Origin: Deltaproteobacteria bacterium
GTDB taxonomy: Bacteria > Desulfobacterota > Desulfarculia > Adiutricales > Adiutricaceae
DNA: 20,555 nt
NCBI GenBank assembly: GCA_031257955.1
Contig: JAIRNQ010000023.1
Location: 1 to 20,555 of the forward strand
Reading direction: 5' to 3'
The translations under genes and the position numbers were made by a program. The notes under the pieces are model-generated. The model ran no database searches, had not been told where the DNA came from, and saw only the letters and a program-made list of their open reading frames with translations. Below, in pieces: positions 6,844 through 13,620 of this stretch (the stretch's first letter is position 1; each line of letters starts with the position of its first letter).

Positions 6844-6878
6844 AAAAAGGGTCGCTTCGGGGAAGCGGCCCTTTTTTT
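6844..6878. terminator. Bidirectional intrinsic terminator
   Basis: The stem GGGTCGCTTC / GAAGCGGCCC (6849-6858 and 6862-6871, one G-T pair) is flanked by AAAAA on the left and TTTTTTT on the right. It therefore forms a hairpin plus U-run in both directions. It ends the minus-strand SUMF1-domain gene, whose stop codon overlaps its edge, and could also stop plus-strand transcription from yjbQ. Confidence 0.85.
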
Positions 6879-7716
6879 ATTCGTCATAGGCCAAGCGAAA
6901 GCCAATGTTGACGCTTTTGATAGTGGGCAGATCGCTTTCCCGCCAAGCGCTTTGGCAGGACTTGGGGTCGCTGGCGAAGGCGCCGCCCCGGTGGACCTTT
7001 TCTTCGCCGGAGGTTGGGCCTTTGGGGTTCTGGCCGACCCGGCGGGAGTAGTAATCGGGCGCGAACCAGTCGGAGACCCACTCGGAGAGGTTGCCGTGCA
7101 TGTCATAAAGGCCAAAGCCGTTGGGCTTTTTCCCCATCACCGGATAGGGAGAACCGGAGGCAAAACCCCCGCCGCACCAGGCGTAGTCGTCCAGGAGTTT
7201 GGGGTCGTCTCCGAAGTGATAGGCCGTGGTCGTGCCGGCCCTGGCGGCGTATTCCCACTCGGCTTCGGTCGGGAGGCGGTATTTAATGCCCCCTCCCAGT
7301 TCGCTTAACCTTTGGGCGAAGGCCAGGGCGTCTTCCCAGGAGACGTTATCGATGGGGACCGAGCCCTTGCCCCGGGACTTGTCCCCATAAACCCTGGCGT
7401 TACCCATGACCCTGTTCCACTGCTCTATAGTCACCTCGGACCGGCTGAGCCTAAAGGGTTTGGGGATGGTGACCTCGTGGGCCGGGCGCTCGTATTCGCC
7501 CTCGCCCTGAAAGCCCGGGCCGGCGCCCATGGAGAAACTGCCTTTGGGTATGGAGACGAAGGTCATGTCCACGGAGTTGGTGACGATGGGGAGCTGGGGC
7601 TGGGCTTGGGCGGGAACCGGCGCCGGCCAAAAAATGGCCAAGGCTAAGGCCAGGACCAAGGCGGACAAGGTCGCCGGGACGGGCGGGGGCGCCGACTGGG
7701 GTTTGTTCGCGCCCAT
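6877..7716 (-). CDS. Secreted SUMF1/formylglycine-generating-enzyme-fold protein
   Basis: This 279-aa protein has a hydrophobic N-terminal signal (about residues 12-38, ending VPAQAQ) and a likely cleavage after AQA, so it should act outside the cytoplasmic membrane. The rest is one SUMF1 (FGE-sulfatase) domain, with RLPTEAEWEYAARAG, LYDMHGNLSEWVSDW, an HRGGAF motif and a terminal GFRLA. Only one cysteine (in KSCQSAW) lies in the segment where true formylglycine-generating enzymes carry a Cys pair. It is therefore probably not an oxidase and may be a binding or structural family member. ATG 7716 overlaps the nth stop by one base (TGATG), which implies coupling. The longer in-frame start inside nth would bury the signal peptide and is rejected. 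Confidence 0.87.
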   Translation of the reverse strand: MGANKPQSAPPPVPATLSALVLALALAIFWPAPVPAQAQPQLPIVTNSVDMTFVSIPKGSFSMGAGPGFQGEGEYERPAHEVTIPKPFRLSRSEVTIEQWNRVMGNARVYGDKSRGKGSVPIDNVSWEDALAFAQRLSELGGGIKYRLPTEAEWEYAARAGTTTAYHFGDDPKLLDDYAWCGGGFASGSPYPVMGKKPNGFGLYDMHGNLSEWVSDWFAPDYYSRRVGQNPKGPTSGEEKVHRGGAFASDPKSCQSAWRESDLPTIKSVNIGFRLAYDE

Positions 7717-8498
7717 CAGGCCACGTCCTTGGCCGGGACCAGGTTCGGTCTGGTCGGGCAGGCGGTCAGGCCGCAAAGGGCGCAGTCGGGCTTCTGGGAG
7801 CGGCAAACCTTGCGGCCGTGTTCTATGGCCTGGTGGGAGAAGCGGGTCCAGACGGCTTCGGGCACGATTTTCATGAGGTCCCGTTCGATCCGGTCGGGGT
7901 TGTCCTGATAGCTCAGCCCCAGGCGGCGGGAGACCCGGCCAAGGTGGGTATCCACGGTGAGGCCCGGTATGCCGAAGGCGTTGCCTAGGACCACGTTGGC
8001 GGTTTTGCGCCCCACCCCGGGAAGGTTTACCAGCTCGGCGAGAACGCTGGGCACTTGCCCGTCAAAACGCTCGGACAAGATCTTGGCCGTCTTGGAGAGA
8101 TTGGCGGCCTTGGTCCGGTACAGACCGCAGGTCTTAACCAAATCTTCAATGCTCTCCACTTCGGCCGTGGCCATGGCCTTGGGGTCGGGATAAGTCTCGA
8201 AGAGCTTGGGGGTGATGAGGTTAACCTGCTTGTCGGTACACTGGGCCGAGAGGATGGTGGCCGCCAGTAACTGGAAGGGATCGGCAAAGTTAAGCCCGCA
8301 CTTGGGGTCGGGGTAGGCTTGGTCGAAGAAGGCCAAGAGATCGCCTATGGGAACCGGGGGTTTGGCACCCTGGGGGATTTTGGGCGCCTTGTAGGGGCGG
8401 CCGCGCCGGTCCTGCTTGGGCTTGGGCTTGGGCGGTTGGCCGAGGAGTGGGGTCCCTTTCAAGGGGACGGGGGGACGGATTTTTTTAAAGCCGACCAT
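7716..8498 (-). CDS. nth: Endonuclease III (DNA glycosylase/AP lyase)
   Basis: This base-excision repair enzyme removes oxidised pyrimidines and cuts the AP site. The helix-hairpin-helix LPGVGRKTANVVL contains the catalytic lysine K165. The catalytic aspartate D183 lies in VDTHLGR, 18 residues later as in E. coli (K120/D138). The [4Fe-4S] loop has Cys at 232, 239, 242 and 247. Its spacing is 6-2-4, whereas the usual Nth spacing is 6-2-5, so it is one residue short. Total length is 260 aa against about 211 in E. coli. The extra residues form an N-terminal Pro/Lys-rich tail of about 45 aa before the conserved domain. The stop overlaps the start of the downstream SUMF1-domain gene. Confidence 0.95.
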   Translation of the reverse strand: MVGFKKIRPPVPLKGTPLLGQPPKPKPKQDRRGRPYKAPKIPQGAKPPVPIGDLLAFFDQAYPDPKCGLNFADPFQLLAATILSAQCTDKQVNLITPKLFETYPDPKAMATAEVESIEDLVKTCGLYRTKAANLSKTAKILSERFDGQVPSVLAELVNLPGVGRKTANVVLGNAFGIPGLTVDTHLGRVSRRLGLSYQDNPDRIERDLMKIVPEAVWTRFSHQAIEHGRKVCRSQKPDCALCGLTACPTRPNLVPAKDVA

Positions 8499-8593
8499 CT
8501 GGAAACCTTATGGGTGAACCTTACGGGAAAACCTTTTGGGAAAACCTTTTGGGAAAGAGGGACTGGGACAAACTGGCACCTGACCTGGGCCGG

Positions 8594-8648
8594 CCCCGGT
8601 TCATGGGGCTGGCCCTGAACCGGGGAAGGAATTGGTTAAAGGTTAACC
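8594..8648. repeat. Two hairpins in the tkt-nth gap
   Basis: CCCCGGTTCA (8594-8603) pairs perfectly with 8616-8625 around a 12-nt loop. GGTTAA (8634-8639) pairs with TTAACC (8643-8648) around 3 nt. Neither has a U-run on the minus strand. Closer to nth, 8519-8555 carries repeated GGGAAAACC-TTTT blocks. The 165-bp gap holds no gene. Confidence 0.5.
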
Positions 8649-8663
8649 CTACGCGGGGAACCC

Positions 8664-10694
8664 TTAGGAAAAGAGGGACTCGACCAGGCGGGCCACGTTC
8701 TCGGGGGTGAAGCCGAGTTTTTCGAATATTACGTTGGCCGGGGCCGAGTGGCCAAAGGTATCGATGGAAAGGATCTTGCCCTGGGGCCCGACGTAGCGGT
8801 CCCAACCCAGGGAGCGGCCGGCTTCTAGGGAAAGGCGTTTGGAGATTTTGGCCGGGAGAACCGTTTCGCGATAATCGGGCGATTGCTCATTGAAAAGCTC
8901 AAATGAGGGGATGGATACGACCCGGACCGGGCGTTTTCCCTTCAGGAGCGCTTGGGCGGCCAGAGCCAGGGGGACTTCCGAGCCGCTGGCCAGGATAATG
9001 GCTTCCGGGGCTTGGCCTTCGGCCTCGGAGAGGACGTAGGCCCCCTTGGCCGCGCCTTCGGTAACCTGGGGGTATTTTTCCGGATCCAGTATCGGGAGAT
9101 TTTGCCGGGAGAGGATCAAGGCCGAGGGGCTCGACCGGGAGACGGCCAGGGCCCAGGCGGCGGCCGTCTCGATGGCGTCGGCCGGCCTTAGGACGGTAAG
9201 ATTGGGCATGGCCCGCAGGGCGGCCAGGTGCTCAACCGGCTGGTGGGTGGGCCCGTCCTCGCCGACGCCCACGCTATCGTGGGTTAAGACGTAAATGACT
9301 TTGCGGGACATGAGGGCCGATAGCCTGATGGCCGGGCGCAGGAAGTCGGAGAAGACCAAAAACGTCCCGCCGAAGGGGATGAAGCCGCCGTGGAGGGAGA
9401 GGCCGTTCAGGATGGCCCCCATGCCCTGCTCCCTTACCCCGAAGTGGAAGTTGCGGCCGTCCGGGCTCAAGGCGCTGGCAAAATCCTCACCGTCTATCAG
9501 GGTTTTGTTGGAGGGGGCCAGATCGGCGCTGCCGCCGATAAGCTCGGGGAGGTCCTTGGCCAAAAGGTTTAAGACTTTCCCGGAGGCGACCCGGGTGGCC
9601 ACCGGGGTCTGGGGCGGGAAGGCGGCCTTGGCCGAGGAGAAGAGTTTTTTCTCAAATGAATCGGGAAGGCGAGAACTTAGGCGCCTGTTCAGCTCGGCCG
9701 CCTCATCGGGGTATTGTCGCCCATAGGCGGCTAGGGTCTCTTCCCACTTTTGGCGGGTTGCGGCATGGGCCCGGCCCAGCTCCAAAAAATTCTTGGTTAC
9801 CCTTTCGTCGACGAAAAAAGGTTCCTTGCCCTCAAAACCATAGTGGGCTTTGGTGGCGGCCAGGGCCTCGGGGCCCAAGGGCTCGCCGTGGGCCCCCGGG
9901 GTGTCTTCCTTGGGGCTTCCGGCCCCCAGTTTGGTGCGGCAGATGATGAGGGTCGGGCGATCCGTCTCCTGCTTGGCCGCTTCCAGGGCCATCTTAACCG
10001 AGAGCAGATCCTCGCCGTCGGCCACCACGGAAACGTGCCAGTTGTAGGCCGTGAAGCGGACCCTGACGTCCTCGGAGAAAGTGAGGCCGGCATGGCCCTC
10101 GATGGTCATGTCGTTACTGTCGTAAAGGTATATGAGTTTTCCCAGGCCCTGGTTTCCGGCCAGGGAGGCCGCTTCCGAGCCCACCCCCTCCATTAGATCC
10201 CCGTCGGAGACCAAGGCGTAAGTATGGTGGTCGAATAGGGTGAATTTTGGCCGGTTGAAGCGGGCGGCCAAGTGCCTTTCGGCCAGGGCCAGTCCCACGC
10301 CCATGGCCAAGCCATGCCCCAAGGGGCCGGTGGTGGCTTCGACCCCGGGAGTCACGCCCAGTTCCGGGTGTCCGGGGGTGCGGCTGCCCCACTGCCTGAA
10401 GTTTTTGAGATCCTCAATGGTCAGGCCATAACCGGACAAGCACAGAAAGGCGTAGAGGAGGGCCGAGCCGTGACCGGCCGAAAGGACGAAGCGATCCCGG
10501 TCGGGCCAATCGGGGCAAGTGGGATCATGCTTCAAAAACCTAGTCCAGAGAACGTAAGCCATGGGGGCCGCCCCCAAGGGGAAGCCTGGGTGTCCGCTTT
10601 TGGCCTTCTCGACCATATCGGCCGCCAGTAACCTTAAGGTATCAACCGAGGCTTTGTCCTTGCGGTTAAATAATTTGGAACTTACCGGGGTCAT
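8664..10694 (-). CDS. tkt: Transketolase
   Basis: This thiamine-diphosphate enzyme of the non-oxidative pentose phosphate pathway transfers two-carbon ketol units. At 676 aa it has full family length (E. coli 663). Visible landmarks are SGHPGFPLGAAP (H35), GHGLAMGVG, the ThDP/Mg motif SDGDLMEGVGSEAASLAG, HFGVREQGMG (with the glutamate that activates ThDP), and the THDSVGVGEDGPTHQPVEH substrate segment. I chose ATG 10694 because GGAG lies about 8 nt upstream and the family N-terminus follows. A longer in-frame start at 10793 adds an unconserved stretch. It is in line with the wbp genes, 215 bp downstream of wbpA, and could supply sugar phosphates generally. Confidence 0.96.
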   Translation of the reverse strand: MTPVSSKLFNRKDKASVDTLRLLAADMVEKAKSGHPGFPLGAAPMAYVLWTRFLKHDPTCPDWPDRDRFVLSAGHGSALLYAFLCLSGYGLTIEDLKNFRQWGSRTPGHPELGVTPGVEATTGPLGHGLAMGVGLALAERHLAARFNRPKFTLFDHHTYALVSDGDLMEGVGSEAASLAGNQGLGKLIYLYDSNDMTIEGHAGLTFSEDVRVRFTAYNWHVSVVADGEDLLSVKMALEAAKQETDRPTLIICRTKLGAGSPKEDTPGAHGEPLGPEALAATKAHYGFEGKEPFFVDERVTKNFLELGRAHAATRQKWEETLAAYGRQYPDEAAELNRRLSSRLPDSFEKKLFSSAKAAFPPQTPVATRVASGKVLNLLAKDLPELIGGSADLAPSNKTLIDGEDFASALSPDGRNFHFGVREQGMGAILNGLSLHGGFIPFGGTFLVFSDFLRPAIRLSALMSRKVIYVLTHDSVGVGEDGPTHQPVEHLAALRAMPNLTVLRPADAIETAAAWALAVSRSSPSALILSRQNLPILDPEKYPQVTEGAAKGAYVLSEAEGQAPEAIILASGSEVPLALAAQALLKGKRPVRVVSIPSFELFNEQSPDYRETVLPAKISKRLSLEAGRSLGWDRYVGPQGKILSIDTFGHSAPANVIFEKLGFTPENVARLVESLFS

Positions 10695-10909
10695 GGGATT
10701 CTCCGCTTTCTGGCAATGGCGAAAGGACCGGTCTTGGGGTCCCGGTCCGTAAAGGGTTTGCGGGTCCCATGGGTAGTTTGGTCCCATGGGCAAGGATATT
10801 CGTGGCCTCTGGTTGAAGCCGCGAGGTCGGGGAAGCGATATTCAAGTCGCGGTACCGGTGCCCGCGGCCAAGGCCGCGAGGCCAAAGCCGCGGTGGGCCT
10901 TTAGCCCCT
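10695..10909. other. Repeat-rich gap between wbpA and tkt
   Basis: No gene is seen. GGTCCCATGGG occurs twice (10763-10773 and 10780-10790). CGCGGCC-AA-GGCCGCG (10863-10878) forms a tight hairpin. No U-run follows these on the minus strand, so no clear terminator separates wbpA from tkt. Confidence 0.5.
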
Positions 10910-12217
10910 TTAGGCTTTGACTACCGTGGGGGAGGCGGGAAAGGCCCCCCTGGTATCGATGACCAACTTGGAGTATTTATGTATAAAAGGCTTGTCGAAG
11001 GCCCGGTGATCGGTCAGAAGGACCACGGCGTCGTAAGAGCCCAGGGTTTCCGGGGTTAAATCGACGCTTTTGAGCCCAAAATCCCCTTTTCTGGTGCGGG
11101 GCATAAGGGGCACGTGAGGATCGCTGTAATCGACCAAGGATCCGGCCTCGGTTAAAAGCTTTAAGACTTCCAGGGAAGGGCTTTCGCGCATGTCATCGAC
11201 ATTTTTCTTATAGGCCATGCCCAACAGAAGTATGGTCGCCCCTTTAAGCGGCTTGGAGCGCTCGTTTAAGGCGGAAGAAATTTTGTCTACCACGTAACGA
11301 GGCATGCTAGCGTTTATTTCCCCGGCCAGCTCGATAAAACGCGTGTGAACCCCGTAGCCCCTGGCCTTCCAGGTCAGATAGAAGGGATCTATGGGTATGC
11401 AGTGGCCACCGATACCAGGGCCCGGAAAAAAAGCCGTGTAGCCAAAGGGTTTGGTGGCGGCGGCATTGATAATCTCGTGTATGTCAAGGCCCATGCGCAT
11501 GGCCACCAGCTTAAGTTCGTTAACCAGTCCGATGTTCACGGCCCGGTAGATGTTTTCCAGAAGCTTGGTCAGCTCCGCCGCCCTGGTGGAACTTACCTGA
11601 ACCATGCGCTCGACCACTTGGCTATAAAGGGCCAGGCCGACCCTGGCCGACGACTCGGTAGAACCGCCAAGCACTTTGGGGATGGTCTGGGTCTGAAAAT
11701 CTGGGTTGGCCGGATCCTCCCGCTCGGGGGAATAAACCAGAAAAAAATCTTCGCCCACCGTCAGGCCTCGGGACTCAATGGGCGGTCGAAGGATCTCCTC
11801 GGTGGTGCCCGGGTAGGTGGTGCTCTCCAGGGACAAAAGCTGGCCAGGCCGAAGATAAGGGAGTAAAGCTTTAAGCGTACCCTCAACGTAGGTCAGATCC
11901 GGCTCACGTTCCTTGGTCAGCGGGGTGGGGACGCAGATGATGATGGCATCGGCTTGGCTGGCCAGCTGAAAGTCGGTCGAGGCCGAAAACAAGTTGGCGG
12001 TATCCCTAAGCCGCTCAACCGATATGTGGCCGATGTAGCTTTCGCGCCGGGCGATTTTTTTAACTTTGCCCTCGTCGACGTCCAGGCCCAGTACCTGGAA
12101 GCCCACCTCGGCAAAGGAGAGGGCCAGGGGCAGCCCCACGTAGCCCAGGCCGACCACGGCCACGACCGCCTTGCGCCCTTGGATTTTATCCAGAAATTCC
12201 TCTTCGTGACTTGTCAT
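10910..12217 (-). CDS. wbpA: UDP-N-acetyl-D-glucosamine 6-dehydrogenase (WbpA-like)
   Basis: This NAD-dependent four-electron dehydrogenase converts UDP-GlcNAc to UDP-GlcNAc-uronate, the first step of the diacetamido-uronate pathway. At 435 aa it matches Pseudomonas WbpA (436). The Rossmann motif GLGYVG is at 23-28, the catalytic Cys is C273 in GPGIGGHCIPIDPFYL, and the C-terminal UDP-binding domain includes GMAYKKNVDDMRESPS. The same family includes UDP-ManNAc dehydrogenases (WecC). The WbpA assignment rests on its neighbours, the WbpE and WbpB/WbpD homologues directly upstream in the same run. Confidence 0.9.
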   Translation of the reverse strand: MTSHEEEFLDKIQGRKAVVAVVGLGYVGLPLALSFAEVGFQVLGLDVDEGKVKKIARRESYIGHISVERLRDTANLFSASTDFQLASQADAIIICVPTPLTKEREPDLTYVEGTLKALLPYLRPGQLLSLESTTYPGTTEEILRPPIESRGLTVGEDFFLVYSPEREDPANPDFQTQTIPKVLGGSTESSARVGLALYSQVVERMVQVSSTRAAELTKLLENIYRAVNIGLVNELKLVAMRMGLDIHEIINAAATKPFGYTAFFPGPGIGGHCIPIDPFYLTWKARGYGVHTRFIELAGEINASMPRYVVDKISSALNERSKPLKGATILLLGMAYKKNVDDMRESPSLEVLKLLTEAGSLVDYSDPHVPLMPRTRKGDFGLKSVDLTPETLGSYDAVVLLTDHRAFDKPFIHKYSKLVIDTRGAFPASPTVVKA

Positions 12218-12303
12218 AACTTACCTAAACCGCCGCCCGGCCAGGGATTGGCCAACGCCGGTGTTTTGGGCCGGCCTTCGGACGGCCCGGCTTTTGGCCG
12301 GGT
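12218..12303. repeat. Short hairpins in the wbpE-wbpA gap
   Basis: Two GC-rich dyads occur side by side, GGGCCG/CGGCCC near 12268-12287 and CCCGGC-TTTTG-GCCGGG near 12286-12302. Neither has a downstream U-run on the minus strand. They resemble the other gap hairpins of this window. Confidence 0.45.
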
Positions 12304-13452
12304 TTAGCCTTTGGCGGCCCGGTCCATGGCCTCAAATAAGGCCGAGACGATCCGGTCCTGATCCGACTCGGTCAGGTAGGGATGCATCGGCAGGCTCAAG
12401 ACCTCGGCCGAGGCCCTTTCGGCCACGGGCAGATCGCCCACCCGACCGCCCAGAGCGGCGAAGACCGGCTGGAGGTGAAGACACTTGGGATAGTAAATGG
12501 CCGTAGGGACGCCCAGATCCTTCATGTGGGCCATGATGGCCTCGCGGTGGACGGCCGGGACCCTGATGGTGTATTGGGCCCAGGAGGAGAGCCGCCCGCC
12601 GGGAACGGCCGGGCAAGACGGGACCATCCCCACCAGGGCCCGCTCGTAGCGGAGGGCCACTTCCTGGCGCAGGTCCAGTTCCTCGGGAAAGGCCGAAAGC
12701 TTAACCAACAAAACGGCGGCCTGGAGGGTATCCAGCCTGGAGTTGAGGCCCAAACGGACATGCTCGTAGCGGTGGCCGCCGGCGCCGTGGGCCCGGGAGC
12801 TACGGATCACGTCAGCCAGATCGACGTTGTCGGTAAAGACGGCCCCGCCGTCGCCGTAGCAGCCCATGGGCTTGGCCGGAAAAAAACTGGTGATGCCAAC
12901 GTGGCCTAGGGTACAGGCCTTCTTGCCGCCATAGATGCCCCCAAAGCCCTGGGCGGCGTCTTCCAATATGACCAAACCATGTTTTTCGGCCAGCCTAGCC
13001 ACGGCCTCGTAGTCGTAGGGGAGCCCGAACAGATCCACCGGGATGATGGCCCGGGGCCTAAGGCCGGCCTCTTCCTTGGCCCAGAGGATTTTTTCGGCGA
13101 GGCTATTGGGGTCTATATTGAAGGTGACCGGGTTTATGTCCACAAAAACCGGCCTGGCCCCCCGCAAGGCCGCCGCCTCGGCGGTGGAAAAAAACGTGAA
13201 GGTCGGGCAAAAGATGGCGTCCCCGGGCCCCACGTCCCAGGCCAAGAGGGCCAGGGTCAGGGCGTCGGTGCCGTTGGCGCAGGAAACGCATTCCAGGGCC
13301 CCAACGTATTCGGCTAAGGCCTCCTCCAGCTCCCGCACCTGTGGGCCCAAGATATACTTGCCCGAAACGGCGGCCCCAAGCAAGGCTTCTTTTAGCGCCG
13401 GCTCGTGTTTCTCCCACTGGGCCCGCAGATCGATAAACGGCAGACTATCCAT
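12304..13452 (-). CDS. wbpE: UDP-3-keto-GlcNAc-uronate aminotransferase (WbpE-like, DegT/DnrJ/EryC1 family)
   Basis: This PLP-dependent sugar aminotransferase installs the 3-amino group using glutamate. It is 382 aa. The N-terminus MDSLPFIDLRAQW and the PLP lysine K194 in SFFPAKPMGCYGDGG are typical of the WbpE/WlbC branch. The PLP-phosphate and ring contacts are seen in CANGTDAL and in ILEDAAQGFG. It sits 86 bp upstream of wbpA and 168 bp downstream of the fused wbpB-wbpD, so the enzymes for steps 1 to 4 are contiguous. Other 3-amino-sugar aminotransferases share the fold, and context decides the call. Confidence 0.92.
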   Translation of the reverse strand: MDSLPFIDLRAQWEKHEPALKEALLGAAVSGKYILGPQVRELEEALAEYVGALECVSCANGTDALTLALLAWDVGPGDAIFCPTFTFFSTAEAAALRGARPVFVDINPVTFNIDPNSLAEKILWAKEEAGLRPRAIIPVDLFGLPYDYEAVARLAEKHGLVILEDAAQGFGGIYGGKKACTLGHVGITSFFPAKPMGCYGDGGAVFTDNVDLADVIRSSRAHGAGGHRYEHVRLGLNSRLDTLQAAVLLVKLSAFPEELDLRQEVALRYERALVGMVPSCPAVPGGRLSSWAQYTIRVPAVHREAIMAHMKDLGVPTAIYYPKCLHLQPVFAALGGRVGDLPVAERASAEVLSLPMHPYLTESDQDRIVSALFEAMDRAAKG

Positions 13453-13502
13453 CCCCTCACCGAGTCGCCGGCCCTGGCCAGGCGCCTTTAGATAATTACG
13501 GC

Positions 13503-13520
13503 CCGGGGCCGTCGCCCCGG
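13503..13520. repeat. GC-rich hairpin upstream of wbpE
   Basis: CCGGGGC-CGTC-GCCCCGG is a 7-bp perfect stem in the gap between wbpB-D and wbpE, adjoining the 29-bp repeats. It has no U-run. Confidence 0.45.
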
Positions 13521-13546
13521 TCCAGTGGGACCAGACCAGTTGGACC

Positions 13547-13620
13547 AGCCCAGGGGGCCCAGTGCCAGTCGCGTCAGCCCAGGGGGCCCAGTTTCGGTCG
13601 CGTCAGCCCAGGGGGCCCCT
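13547..13620. repeat. 29-bp tandem repeat, about 2.5 copies, at the wbpB-D stop codon
   Basis: Units start at 13547, 13576 and 13605 with AGCCCAGGGGGCCC followed by a variable four-base segment and GTCGCGTC. The last partial copy abuts the TGA of the wbpB-D gene. The repeats are non-coding. Confidence 0.85.

Noticed and set aside
6693..7115. Minus-strand frame ending in Asn-Gln-Ser-Thr repeats
   Set aside because: It is an out-of-frame shadow of the SUMF1-domain gene that runs through the terminator and the simple-sequence tract.
7717..7806. Longer start of the SUMF1-domain gene inside nth
   Set aside because: It would place 30 charged, proline-rich residues before a clear signal peptide. 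The TGATG overlap marks the start at 7716.
10695..10793. Extended transketolase N-terminus
   Set aside because: The added residues are unconserved, and the GGAG site lies just before ATG 10694.
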